Positions 49,271 through 61,159 of a stretch of DNA of 64,000 bases are shown here, piece by piece. The notes beneath the pieces are model-generated. The model had not been told where the DNA came from. It worked only from the letters and a program-made list of their open reading frames with translations, and did no database searches. The translations under genes and the position numbers were made by a program. Each line of letters begins with the position of its first letter. The first letter of the stretch is position 1. Source of the stretch: Sipunculus nudus (taxonomy: Eukaryota > Annelida > Sipuncula > Golfingiida > Sipunculidae); NCBI GenBank assembly GCA_026874595.1, contig CM049322.1:53967386-54031385 (forward strand), read 5' to 3'.

Positions 49271-49449
49271 AACTAATACAAGGCACTCCCCATGGCTCTG
49301 GTGGTGGCGCTCGGTAGTCGGTAAGATTAAAGGAAACCGGAGGACCCGGATAAGACCGCCAACCAAGGACGGACAACAACTCACTCTCATAGCCACGTCA
49401 GGAATCGAACCCGGGTCGCCAGCGTTTTACCACTCCGCTGTCCTGACCT
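49271..49449 (-). mobile_element. tRNA-derived SINE
   Basis: On the minus strand: GACAGCGGAGTGGTAAAACG (A box region) followed 25 bases later by CCCGGGTTCGATTCCTG (near-perfect B box), then a GTTGTCCGTCCTTGGTTGGC and TCCGGTTTCCTTTAATC body. The spacing fits an internal RNA polymerase III promoter. It is not a functional tRNA, since no cloverleaf beyond the B arm is apparent. Its tail faces the LINE 3' end at 49.16 kb. Confidence 0.7.
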
Positions 49450-51515
49450 CTCTTCAATATTGTTGTTCTGCAATTCTATTCTCATGAATGTCAGTGTGTC
49501 ACTAATGACGTAACCTGGGCGTATACCCATTATCTTGTCACTGATATATGATTTAGTTATGTCTTTAGTCTACTGTGTTTTAGTAACTCTAGGCATTTGT
49601 TTATATTTTATCTGTACGTATTGCACCAACAGCTAAACGAATTCCTGTATTTTTATGTGCTCAATAAATTTATCTCATCCTTTATTATCTTAGTTATTTT
49701 TATTTGCTGAAATATACAGGAATAGTCAACACAAAAGATAAATAATTTTTATTGAAACTATATATTTTATCATGTGACTATGTTTAAGTGCATACGTCAT
49801 CTTATATATTATTATATTCAATTCATAAGATATTTAATATATATATATATATTGAATGTATCCCCTGGTTTTTTTTAAAGTTTATATTTAATCATATAAC
49901 CAAGATGTTGAAACTTCTTGATAAAACTATATATAAGTGCATAAGTCACCTGATATATTATTATATACAGTTCATATGATATTAAAGACTGTATATATGT
50001 TAAATGCATAATTTATATTTGCGTGTGTGTTAAATGCATAATCATAAGATGTTATAAAAGTTGAGTTTTCTATATTAATTAGAGCAAATATGAAAACAAA
50101 TTATTGTTGAAATTTAATGACACCACCGTCAGAAGTCAGAAAATACTATATTGGACTTTAACATATGTCTATAAAAGGTTGGTGAAATACATTCTTGATC
50201 ATTTTACACATGATATGAATTAACTTAACTTATAAAGAAGGTAAAAGAAATTTATTTGACATTTTAAACATACATATATAACATACAAATAACCAACTTA
50301 CAATAAATATTTCCGCCTTGTTATTTAAAATTGTACATTTGTCCAGACCAAGCGTTCTTTATATCATATGAAACGAGCTGTTACATAGTTGTGCGCACAC
50401 ACCCCCATCCAATCTATCAGGATTAAATATAGACCTATTATTATCATTATTACTGTCATAAAAATGAAGTTGAATAAACAAATTATAAATATCATCATGC
50501 ATTATTACATGAATTATCAAAATATTCATCAAATAATATGTTTGTTTAATAAATTTCGTGCGTAAATTCACCAATTATGGCTCCCAGGACGACTATAAGA
50601 ACGATTTATTTCTAGAATAAAGGGCATATCAACGTATAATGTATTTCATATGCCATTGGATAAAAATGACATAGAACAGTTCAAATATTCGGTGATATTG
50701 ATATGTTTCATATGCTACGTCACATTTTATCTTTTTTTTGGCATGCGAGGGTTTTTTTTAAGATTACCAGAGACAGTTTTTATCTCAGTCCCGATGAATG
50801 GTTTTCATAACCTATATAGATTGAAAAAGAAATGAACATTATACAAGTTAACATTATCTCAAAAGAAAAAATGTTAACATTTAAAAACTCGTCCGGTTTG
50901 GATAAAAACAATATTTTGGAACAGTTCTCCATGCATTGCATATGGCGGCGGCCATGGGTTTCGGGATAAATGTTCATTACTGGAATCTTTAGGGCTAGGT
51001 TTCAGCCGGTTAAACAACGACAAATTTATCCACTAAATAATTAAATAAACCAAAGGAATAATAACTTCTACCTAATATAACTTCTTGAGTACGTTAAGCA
51101 CTTACTCATGTTTGTTCGGGACCCAAAATTAACTTTATGGCAAGGATTCTTTCCCTTCAATCGGCGTGAAAAACACTTCCCTTTCACATCAAGTTTTCTC
51201 ACGGATGAACGATATTGTACATGTAAGATTCGAAAAAAATAAAATTTAATAGTCCATTGTCAAACGGATCACATGACTGTGGAATCCCAACGGTATCATG
51301 CATTAAATCGACGAATGAAAGAGCGCCGATTCACGGAAGAGTAGCTATGGATGGTCATAGGAAATGGACCAAATCTGTCCACGTTCTGAGCGTTCAGCCA
51401 CCTGGTGGATTATGTTATACCTAATTTGGTTGAATATTAATTTAATTGTACGCAAAGTAGAGGAGATATTGTATTGTTGCCACAGCGCACCACAGACGGC
51501 TTTTAGATCACTTCT
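49450..51515. other. Gene-poor AT-rich stretch
   Basis: Two similar passages, TCATCTTATATATTATTATA near 49,797 and TCACCTGATATATTATTATA near 49,945, form a weak tandem repeat of about 148 bp. No exon is recognised. The plus frame at 50,650-50,835 is unsupported. Confidence 0.35.
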
Positions 51516-51519
51516 TTCT

Positions 51520-52345
51520 GCGTATAAAGCGCCAGTTTAAGTATATAACGGACACTAGGCCATGGGCATCGTTTGTTTCCTGGAGAAATGGTGTTCTATG
51601 GGGATGGCGGTCGAGGCGGGCTTGCTATTGGATTCGCATAGTCGAAAACTTGTGTCTATGTATGTACTTTTTTCTTGATAGTGTTTTTACCCCTGGTCTG
51701 GCCAGATTTCTCAAGTGCGAAGACCGTCCAGCGCAGGGGTCTCGAAGTGTGGTGGGTGGTTTGGAGCTGTAGGACAGAAGGGGAAATATCGATCTGATCG
51801 CATTACACAGAGTTTCATTATGCATAATATGACGGTATATTTCAAGGAACTGATACCAAGTGCCCGTAAAAACGTTTCCCGCATTTTAGAGGTTGTCACG
51901 TGGACAAATTGGACTGTAAAATGAGTGTGGGTGTGTAGACATAGTGTACCTATGCCGTAGAACATGCCATAAACTGGTGATTCCCATAACAGATCTCATA
52001 GCCCAAGTTGGAAACAATGATAGATGGCTGGTGGTGGTGAACTCCAACTTTTGTGTTGTTAAATGCAATTTACTGCGTTTACTGTATTTGAAAGTGTATA
52101 ATGGGCATTAGGCTATGGCATCGTTTATTTCCTGGAAAAATGGTGTTTTAGGGGGTAGGCCGTCGAGGCGTTCATGCTATTGAATTCGCATAGTCGAAAA
52201 CTTATGTGTATGTGTATGTGTTAGTACTTTTTTTCTTAATATTGTGTTTACCCCTGGTCTGGCTAGAACGGTCAAGTGTAATACCGTCCAGCGCAGGGGG
52301 TCTTGAAGTGTGATGTTTGGATCGGAGCTGAAGGACGGTGGAGGA
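51520..52345. repeat. Tandem duplication, about 552-bp offset
   Basis: GCATCGTTTGTTTCCTGGA..., TTCGCATAGTCGAAAACTT and ACCCCTGGTCTGGC(C/T)AGA...CCGTCCAGCGCAGGGG occur in order at 51,565-51,745 and 52,117-52,305. The copies are roughly 85 percent alike by eye. No preserved reading frame links them. The GCAGGGG-bearing block is GC-rich for this window. Confidence 0.8.
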
Positions 52346-52685
52346 ATTCCGGGGAATCTTTGGCGGAAGGTGAATGGCACGGCAGGAGACAGGGGTCATC
52401 TGAGAGACATCAAGACCGGGAGTGGATGATGGGAACATACATTAAGCCGACGGAACATACAGGAAACGCCAGGCAGACGAGAGAGGTAAAATACAAAATA
52501 GATTAAACGTGAAGGAGGGCCAAAGAGAGATATTGAGGCGAGAGGTCTAGGACGGTGGGCGCACGAGTCCGGCACAGACCTGGAAGTCAGGGTAACGACA
52601 TCGAAAGTTATATGTTTTAGATTTACGGACTACATGTACATGTAGTTTAACGTATTCTAGCTTGTATAAAATAAAATAGAAATTT

Positions 52686-52930
52686 TTATGCATTTATCTC
52701 GTATTAATTTAAAAGAATTATATATATTTATTTAGACTGAATAAATAAGAAAGATTGACAGTCAGTGCATTGGGAATAGATATCTTGTATTAAATCAAAT
52801 ATAATATTTATATGTATTCATCTCATATACATGTATATTTAAAAGAATTATATGTTTATTTAGACTGAATAAAAAAGAAAGATTGACAGTCAGTGTATTG
52901 GGAACATAGATATCTTGTTTTAAATCAAGT
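52686..52930. repeat. Tandem duplication, about 128-bp unit
   Basis: TTTAAAAGAATTATAT, TTTATTTAGACTGAATAAA and GATTGACAGTCAGTG occur twice, 126-130 bp apart. Confidence 0.85.
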
Positions 52931-54230
52931 AATCAAATCAGAATATCTACATAATTCAGTCAGAGATCTTATTTGTATTAAATGTCCGTATACATAAATA
53001 TGACATATAGCAATGATATGAATAGGAAAATACTGCCATTCAGAGCTTCTTTTGAAGCCGACGTTTTCACTCCGTTTTATCTGTACAACTTCATCCACTG
53101 GATCAGAAATATTACGCGGTGGCCTTTGCCACTGGCGTAACGGGTTTAATTTTTAACAACTTTGATCCAAAAATACAAAGGCCTTAATATATTGTCAATA
53201 AAATTTGTTACCAACAGTTGACTTAGGTTTACTAAAAGGAATTCGTTTCACGGATACAGCTGGCGGTACGACGTCAGCTGCCGGCCACAGACTGTAACTA
53301 TGTCATCTTATAATTGACCGAGGAGTGTAACGTTAGCATACATACAACTTTCATGTAAAAAAAAAATCAATAGATATACGAACATGAATTTATATTTTGT
53401 TCAGTTTACACATTTAATACAAGTTATAGGCAGACCATGACTGGCAAGGTGTCACTGGAAACATTATGCGATGTGTGAATATATTGCTAGTCAGCAAGGT
53501 AAAGGTTTGATATGGTCTTGCAAATTTGCGACAATTCGTCGGGGAAATTCTCATTCAAAAAGAACATATGATAAACGTGATCTCTCTATTGCCATTATCA
53601 GTTAGTATGAAACGAAATTTAACCATATGTTGTCCTTTGTCTCCTTTGAATTAAATACATACACAGAAACATTTTTTCTGTTTATAGTGATTGTTTTAAT
53701 AAATTAATTTTATAAAAGTTTCTTATCATGAATAGTGCAAGTCATGTCTGAAGTATTTTACCTCGAACCTGTATAAAGTAAGCTTCATCCTCAACAATAT
53801 TTTATCCGTGATATAAACAGTACTTAGATATCCTTTCTTCACGACATGTACCATTAGCCGTATTCGGGCATTTTCGTGAAGCATGTTCAGCCTGTGAAGC
53901 ATATTTTGTGGTTTGGCAGGAGAAGTATCTCCCTGAAGCAATGTACTACACGAATTTTAGGATGTGATAATTAGCGTGATATAATCACGTGACCCAAGTC
54001 AGGCCTTGCTAATCACAAGGGAATGGCATTGAATGCAATACACTATAGCGTTTAAGAATAAATTTTTTTTATTATTTTATGACGTGAAATTCACAAAAAT
54101 TGTCGCAATTTAAGCATAATTAAAACATTTTACCATTCAACACGACCTTTGAAAAATTCATAAGCTTTCTGGTCATGCTTGATTCCCGCCAGATGTCCAG
54201 TTTTATAATAGCAGCTATTTTGACAAGTTA
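52931..54230. other. No recognisable gene
   Basis: 53,040-53,310 is slightly richer in GC and has TACGACGTCAGCTGCCGG, but no frame stays open long enough to support an exon. Confidence 0.35.
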
Positions 54231-54234
54231 GATT

Positions 54235-55783
54235 TGAATCATGTCGAATATCCCCGGCAGTAATTTCTATAAATTTGCTTCTCCACATGCTGTTAGTTGT
54301 GGAACTGTAGACAATGCTGTGCAATTAGCTAAACCACGTAATTATCTTGCAAAGATTGATATGAAGGCAGCCTACCGTTTTATACCTATACATCCAGATT
54401 GCTACAAGATGACTGGCTTGAAATGGAAATTCAGTGGACATTCATTATTTACTTATATTTTTTATTTTAGATTGCAATTTGGGTCTCGACTTGGGCCATC
54501 AAGTCTCACAGTCAGTAAAGCGCATGATGGCCAGGCAGGGGTATTTAGTTGTATATCTTGATGATTATTCGGTTGTTGAGGAATCATATGAGAAATGAAA
54601 ATTGGTGATTAATGTACTGACTGAACTTTTAAGAGAGTTGGGTTTTCAAGTGAGTTGGTCCAAAATTCTAGGTCCATTAACTAACTTGCAATTTCTAGGG
54701 ATCATGATTGACACTAAAAGGGGCACCATTTCTCTCGGTCATGAAAAAGTGACAAGTTAAAGTATACTCTGCAGTAGTTCGCAGTTAAAAACGTGCATCT
54801 AAGCGCCAACTGCAAAGTTTAGCAGGCTTTCAAGTAGTTAGGGGTGGAAAATGTTTCCCAAGACGCATTTTAGATTCGCCTAATTGTTTGGAGCGCAAGA
54901 ATTACAAAATCAAACATCCTGACGATTTCAGAATGGATGTTAGCCGGTGATTGAATTTTGTGAGTTTTTTCAATGGCGTTTATTTTGCAGTGATACTCAC
55001 AAGGTTTTGCATGTGGATGCATCAGATAACGCAGCAGGTTTGTTTCGTAATGGAGAATGGCAATATATTGTGTGGGAACATGAATACCCAGTGGTTGGAG
55101 CTATACACATTAACTATAAGGTAATTATTGCTATTGTTCTCTCGCTGTAAACAAGTGGACACCCTTGTTGGTTAACAGTAAAGTTTACATCTTTTCTGAC
55201 AGCTTGGTGGCAAAAGCTGTAGCAAATAAAGGTAAATTTAATGTCAATTTGTAATGCAACTTTAAAGACATTTTTTGGTTAAGTGTCTTATTTAATTTTC
55301 AGTTTGTTGTTTTTTCAGTGCCAAGTTGACTAAATCAGCTAGCTGATGCTGATTCAAGATTGCATGAGCATGGGCAACTAAAGAGTTTGCAGGGACTATT
55401 AGTTTCCTAAACTAATAATTTATTTGGAATGAAAGACCACTTTTTGGTTTATGTGTTTCTAAGTGTTAATCCTCTTTTTTTGTTTCTGTAATTCCACAGG
55501 TGGTGCAGCGACTCTCGAAGGAGAGTTAAAGAAAGAAGTGGACTCCTTCAGATTATCAACTTTTTCAGCCAATACAGTTAGAACTTATAATACACATCGG
55601 AGGTCATATCTAGCCTATTGTAATAGATTGCTAAGTCCACCTGTACCAGCCAGTGAGGCACACGTTTCTATGCATGCTGCTTATTTAGCCCGTCGGTTAA
55701 AACCATCATCAGTGCAGCAGTTTTTAAATGTAATTCGACTAATGCATAATGTAAAATGTATATCTGACTCGAACCCTTCTTAA
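54235..55783 (+). pseudogene. DIRS-like tyrosine-recombinase retroelement remnant (RT, RNase H, N-terminal YR)
   Basis: The plus strand shows NYLAKIDMKAAYRFIPIHPD and MTGLKWKF (RT), then after a frame change RMMARQGYLVVYLDDYSVV (catalytic YLDD, about 54,550), LTNLQFLGIMIDT, and the RNase H block VLHVDASDNAAGLF, YPVVGAIHINYK and YIFSDSLVAKAVANKG. NQLADADSRLHEHG precedes a tyrosine-recombinase core-binding domain (STFSANTVRTYNTHRRSYLA ... SVQQFLNVIRLMH). This order is characteristic of DIRS-group elements. At least five frame breaks occur. The recombinase catalytic domain (R..HxxR..Y) is missing after 55,783. Confidence 0.85.
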
Positions 55784-56000
55784 GTTGTTAATTAATAGGG
55801 TAAGATTTAACGATATAATTTTGTTCTGTCACAAGGACGACCTGTCAAACACCATGTTCCCTGGCTAAAATAGGCGGAGCTTACAGCTTTGGCCGAGTGC
55901 CAAGGTGGGCTGAGTACATAAAAGCCGGAACCCGCAAACGCACAGGTGCTAAGCATAGCCTAATTGGAAACCTCGTGTTTACATAGGAGCTACGATAGCG
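55784..56000 (+). other. GC-richer unique block with TATA-like motif
   Basis: It follows the broken recombinase frame directly. It contains GGCGGAGC, GGCCGAGTGCCAAGGTGGGC, then ACATAAAAGCC (TATA-like, about 55,916) and CGCAAACGCACAGG. It could be a promoter-bearing terminal region of the same element or an unrelated insertion. No coding is recognised. Confidence 0.3.
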
Positions 56001-57600
56001 GGGTATATGACCATTCAAGGAGAACGAGGATTGATTTACTTATCACGGTTTACACCAGTTAGATGGGTTTGGGAGTTGACAATAGAAATTAGTTTATCAT
56101 ACAAATCTTGCATACACATACAAGTCATAAAAAATGGAGATGATGGTTTGTAACATTCATACATCATACATACACTTTCAAGTCATAGAAATAGCCCGTT
56201 TTCTTATAATAAGGTTTTTTAACATGAAATGAATAAATGATAATCAATTAAACAATTAACAAACAACAGCGCCAAAGGATGTCTGGAGGCTCGCTGCATA
56301 GCCCCCCCCCCCCCCCCCCCGCAAAAATAAAACGCTTAATAAACTAGATATGCCGATATTCTGATCCAACATAAAATATATCATTTATAATTAAATATAT
56401 ATTTATGAATATATAAGTAATATAAATGTGTACATTTGAACACCCGCTAAAAGTTAGGTTTACGATTTGATATATGCCAAATAAACTTAATATATGAATA
56501 TAAATATTATAATAAAATACACATTTCTCACTATGTTCACTATCTGCATAACACTACATATTTCCATTATGATAAGTATTACCTTTCGGACGGACTTCGC
56601 CTTTCAACTGCCTGGGATACTTACTTGTGTCAGCGTAATGTGCATTTTCGGGACTACCTTGTAAAAAAAACACGAGTACAGAAAAACGACATATCACCTA
56701 TATGACACTTACTAACACCAAATTATCATTTATCAGCAAGAACTATTTCAAGAATAGCAGTCGACGGAGCGTGGTGTGCATCTTATTTGGCCCAACTCGT
56801 CACACAACAGGCAAACAAATGAACTATAAATGAACGTAACTATCAATGAGTTGATGATTTATGAGTTATTGAAACAACACTCATAGTCCATTATAAAATG
56901 CTATAGGATACTGGACAACATGATACTGAGTCTCCTGTAAATAAAATATTTTTGCCCAGTGACAGTAGAAGCAGAATCGGATCCGCTTGTTGCTTTTCCC
57001 TCTTCCCTTCATGGAATCTACCTTCATTACAATGCTGTCACAGAAGGTCTGCTCATCACATCTGGAATAAAAATCAAGCACGAATTCTCAGTCAACCCCT
57101 GAAGTATAAGGACACCATTATTTTTTTTTATGAAGCATATATGGTCAACTTCTTATCCCATATACTTTGAAAGCTTTTATCAGATCAGTCTTAGCACTCT
57201 CCAATTCATCTTTCTACTTAAAGTTTCGTCCAGGCATATTTCTTGCAGTTGTGTTGATAGTGACAAGCTTAGCTGTAGTTATAAACACATTTTAGGGAAA
57301 CTTGTAAATGGGACAAGACATGCACAAGCCGTAGTTATAATTGAGCTCGGAATTACTGTTTTGACAGTAATTAGTGTCAAACAGTCGCATGAACGTACTG
57401 GTTATATGTACATATTTGAAAATACGTCTAAATGAAATATGTATGTTATTACTAAATACCACCACAAATGACAATAGTATAAAAAACATTATAACCTGTA
57501 ACTTAAATGTAATTTGCATTGATGCTTCAAGCAGAATCTGTGAGGAAAGAGTCTGATTTGTAGACCGGCCCTTCCTCTATGAAACGCGTCCGACGTCTTC
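56001..57600. other. No recognisable gene; poly(C) tract at 56,302-56,320
   Basis: AT-rich stretch with chance frames of 60-100 codons on both strands. None shows a domain or splice context. Confidence 0.35.
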
Positions 57601-57602
57601 CT

Positions 57603-57675
57603 CGGCTTATTTCGTCTTATTTTCGGGCTTGCTTTGCCTCTGTGGTAGCCTTCAGCCGAGGGTGGTGTTTATAAC
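57603..57675 (-). repeat. Duplicated tail of the 58-kb exon
   Basis: This stretch nearly repeats 58,058-58,128, including the coding tail HARLKATTEAKHARK (here HPRLKATTEAKQARK) and the downstream CGAAATAAG. Just upstream on the minus strand is GACGTGAAAGTAAGTG. TCATATTCACAGGCGGGAAT occurs twice, 46 bp apart, at 57,768 and 57,814. Confidence 0.8.
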
Positions 57676-58071
57676 ACTTACTTTCACGTCCGGCTGCAGA
57701 GCTCTTCCACTCACACTCAGGGACGACCACTCGCTCCACGTCACCGCACATGACACTCATCAACCAATCATATTCACAGGCGGGAATCCCACCATCCTTG
57801 AAACTTGTAGTAGTCATATTCACAGGCGGGAATCACACAAGCATTGAATCCTGACATAAACTCAGCACAATCATAAAGTTTCATATCATTTGTAACATAC
57901 AGTCATTCACCTATTCCAATGTGTTTTTTTTTCCTTGAACTCCATAGCAGAATAAATATGTACAGTGCCAGTAATACGGTATTTACACATATACATCAAA
58001 AGTACATCACTATTACTGTGATGTATATTTCCCTGTCTGAAGTATCTGTAACTTCCTCCTCTTATTTCGTC

Positions 58072-58684
58072 TTATTTTCGGGCATGCTTTGCCTCTGTGG
58101 TAGCCTTCAGCCGAGCGTGGTGTTTCCTGTAATCATCAATGTTTCGAAATTCCATAGGTGTTTGTGACGATAGATCTATACCCGCCTGAATCAGCCGATT
58201 TGCCGTTTGATAGTATCCTTCATTGTAAATCATGACAGCCAGGTCAAAGCCAATTTCAGCTTCAGTAAAGCTAATCCACTCCTCTTTCCGTAGCATAGAC
58301 CATAACAAGTGCAGAAGGGATTCCTTGCGATTTTGCGAACTGGCTCCGACATATCGTTGATATAACGAGTCTTTTGTTAGATCCTCGAAATCCGGTTCAA
58401 TCAAATCTGTGATGGCTTTAGGCAGGGCATTTACCGTCCGTTTAGCGTTCTGCATCCTTTCAGCCAGGTCTCGCTGCCACGAGCAGAAACTCTCAGAGCA
58501 AGCTGGACAGGTTTTATATGCAGGTTGGCTATAATGCTTCATATTTGCCCACGTCTGTCTCGCAATAGTGGTTGGATCATACATGTTTCTCGTATCGCTT
58601 TCCCATGGATATTTTGGAAAACGTCAACCCGTGCAAGTGTGAGAAGTCCACAACCATGTAGTTATTTCCCATCAGCCAACGGTC
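58072..58684 (-). CDS. Terminal exon of an unrecognised protein (one apparent frameshift)
   Basis: The exon begins after a strong acceptor (acattttttccag/GACCGT, boundary 58,684). Frame 1 reads DRWLMGNNYMVVDFSHLHG, then near 58,625 the sensible frame shifts to RFPKYPWESDTRNMYDPTTI, and it stays open for 170 codons to a stop at 58,072. Visible traits are a CPACSESFC cysteine pair motif, helical segments (SLLHLLWSMLRKEEWISFTE, GFDLAVMIYNEGYYQTANRL) and a basic tail RLKATTEAKHARK. I do not recognise the family. The composition and length of the open frame are clearly protein-like. The frame change could be a pseudogene lesion, a sequencing error or a missed short intron. Upstream exons were not found. 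Confidence 0.55.
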
Positions 58685-58701
58685 CTGGAAAAAATGTTCA
58701 C

Positions 58702-58702
<1 letters not shown>

Positions 58703-58755
<53 letters not shown>
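58703..58755. repeat. (TA)n microsatellite just upstream of the 58-kb exon
   Basis: About 50 bases of pure TA, 20 bases from the splice acceptor. Confidence 0.95.
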
Positions 58756-58758
<3 letters not shown>

Positions 58759-58805
58759 TAGAGCACCGTTTCTCCGAATTCCGAATTTTCAAAGATTCGT
58801 TTTTC
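58756..58805 (+). mobile_element. Possible pogo/Tigger-like terminus
   Basis: TA followed by CAGTAGAGCACCGTTTCTCC and GAATTCCGAATTTTC resembles pogo-group terminal repeats, which insert at TA. The opposite end was not found in the following sequence, so only one terminus is supported. Confidence 0.3.
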
Positions 58806-59750
58806 CGAACTTTAAAATCGGAAACAGAAAATCTATTTGTATTTACGAAATATTTTTCAAGCATGTAAATACGTCAAACGATATTTCGTAATAACGAGTC
58901 ACAAGGGCGTGCAGTCAAGTGTTTAAGCCCAGTGGTGACCTAAATTAATTAGTTCTGGGCCGATGGTGTCGCCGGGCAAAGGTATGAAAACTACAGCTGG
59001 TCCCGGAACGCTAGGCTTTACCCCAGAAACGGCTGAGTAGTTTATCCAAGAGTGCTTGTGTGTTATTAACCACATCTCTTTTTACATAGGCAAGTATAGT
59101 TCATCCTCTTGGGCTAGGATGTCAGGCCAAACAACTGAGCAGTATAATCACATGAACACTGAAGAGGTATCATTCATACTTCGCTTGTGCTCGAGCAGGT
59201 GCAGGCGCGAGGCCGAGGCATGCGTGCCTAGCCACAAAAGAAAAAAAATGAGCAGTTCATTTCCAAGAGTTATTGTGTCATCTACTGAGACTCGCTGTTA
59301 TTCAGCTTATTAATCATTTGACTTTTACTGTCTATAAGAACATTACTCAAACGCAATCATCTTGCTGTCGCTTGTCAGAGATAGGAAGTAAAAAAAGAGA
59401 AAAAAGACGGCGTTGTGCTTTAATGATAAGCTGACAATCCTTGAGCGACTCGACCGTGGTGACATGTCTACAGTAATCCAGATGTTAAAAAAATAAAGAG
59501 ATAAGTATTGGTAATAGCCCAATGAAATGTTATGCATGCCTTTTAGGCGAGCCTGCCATGATTTGTCCCACATGCCGCGCCTCCTTGGTTGAGGTTCACG
59601 CGTGTCATTTTTTTTGCAACGCACCAGTTCTTTGCCATATTTGGAAAGTCGCCATGCAACTTCACTTGCAAGGTCACTTTTCAAGACCCTGTGGTGCACG
59701 CAGATTTGAACGTATAGTAAGAACAAAGGAAATACGCTGCATGTGGGACA
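58806..59750. other. No supported gene
   Basis: Open frames of 85-137 codons exist on both strands (59,056-59,313 plus, 59,343-59,756 minus). They lack recognised domains and splice sites. A minus-strand RSSRSRIVSLSLKHNA near 59,440 faintly recalls a transposase helix-turn-helix. Confidence 0.3.
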
Positions 59751-59751
59751 A

Positions 59752-59755
<4 letters not shown>

Positions 59756-59797
<42 letters not shown>
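59756..59797. repeat. (TA)n-(TG)n microsatellite
   Basis: Pure TA run followed by TGTGTGTG. Confidence 0.95.
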
Positions 59798-59799
<2 letters not shown>

Positions 59800-59806
<7 letters not shown>

Positions 59807-60110
59807 AATTATTATCATTATTCTTATTCTTATTCTTAAATATAAATAAACTGATTATATAAATATGTTTATATATTTATTTATGTGTCTGTGAGTACTG
59901 TCAGTATATATATTTATAAATTAAGAATTAAAAATATTTATATATATAAAGAACATCTTTATAATTATTATTATAATAAGCCATATATTTAGGTATTTTT
60001 GAGTACGTATCTGTATATTATATATTTATAATTAAAGAAATATATATATGAATATACATATATATATATTTTACAAATATATATTAAATGTCTCATATAT
60101 AAATGTATAT
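59800..60110. other. AT-rich simple-sequence stretch
   Basis: Interrupted TATATA/TTATTC tracts where the Mutator-like gene is lost. Nothing else is seen. Confidence 0.6.
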
Positions 60111-60114
60111 TATA

Positions 60115-61150
60115 AAAACGTACCTTTGTGTTTTTCGAAGAGGCCACAGAGTCATATGACATGTCCCCATGCTATTCTGGACGTGGCCGACGCATTCTTT
60201 CTTGTGTGCGGTTTACCGTTTTGGTCTTCATGTTGTATTTACGGACTGTTTCACTGTCTCCATCTCCTATATAAAAGTATATTCGACTCCATGCTTATCC
60301 TCTGAACGGTGGAATAACGAAGATACACTTGAAACCTCCCTCATACCGGCGCTGCCTTCTTGGTTGGATGGGCAGGTCTCCATATGATCATCCATGCAGG
60401 ATAAATATTCTAATAAGTTCTTGCCATCACAGCAGTTCTGTTGACAAATCTGACAATATGTCGTCATTACACTGTTGTCGAGTACCTTGCCCTTATCGTC
60501 GCTAATAACACGGGCAATCCCGACCTTAGAAAACATTCCACGTGTCATCCACGATCCGTCCCCTGACGCCGTGCATACGCCGTTTTCATTTAGGCACTGT
60601 ACTTGATATCCGGCCTCTGTCATTTGCGGTTCAAATGAGTTTACTACAGTGTCTCTCAAAGCTTTAGTGAGATTCGCCCAGTTTTAAGATGATAGTGGGG
60701 TGGCAAATTCAAATATGCAGCCAGCCTTGCTGCGGCAGATCGTCCCTTCCCTATGGTGCGGAACGCCAGGACACACGAGCTGTTGTTCTCTGAATATCTC
60801 TGCCCCGGGGACGTTTTTACATATCGATAAGTTTGATTTCTTTCACAAGCAACTTGAATACTGAAGGCCCATCGTACTGCACCAGTCCATTCGCCGTTTA
60901 GGATGTTCCACAAAATGAACAGTCCCTTCACGATATACAGCACATACAACAGCGAATAACAATAGCGCGTTCAGTTGATCACACTGCCATATTTGATAGG
61001 TGTCGGCCTCAGGTTTTTCTTCCTCCGTAACAGTCGGGATGCAGTCATCTGACGATTCATCGTCGCTGCCTATCAAATTCTTCACTTAAAAGGGTTTGGC
61101 CCGCTGAGACTTGTTGAGTTCATTCAACATCTGTATTTTTACAAGTGGCA
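60115..61150 (-). pseudogene. Mutator-like transposase gene, frameshifted and 3' truncated
   Basis: Reading down the minus strand: a basic start (RMPLVKIQMLNELNKSQRAK), a TAA in frame, an acidic stretch (IGSDDESSDDCIPT), then a frame change into NSSCVLAFRTIGKGRSAAARL and LAAYLNLPPH. The predicted catalytic core is SGDGSWMTRGMFSKVGIARV, KVLDNSVMTTYCQICQQNCC, EGSAGMREVSSVSSLFHRS, then a frame change to YIGDGDSETV (60,275-60,250) and KKECVGHVQNSMGTCHMTL (about 60,202-60,149). These are the signature blocks of the eukaryotic Mutator-like transposase domain: DGSW, C.xC, GDGDS and ECVGHVQ..MG. The sequence decays into AT repeats after 60,120, so the C-terminal part and the third acidic residue are not seen. 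It is inactive as it stands, with at least three lesions. Confidence 0.75.
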
Positions 61151-61159
61151 TTCGATATT

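Noticed and set aside
59343-59756. 137-codon minus frame with a faint transposase-like helix-turn-helix near its end
   Set aside because: The resemblance covers only about 16 residues, and the rest has no recognisable domain. Not enough to call Tc1/mariner.
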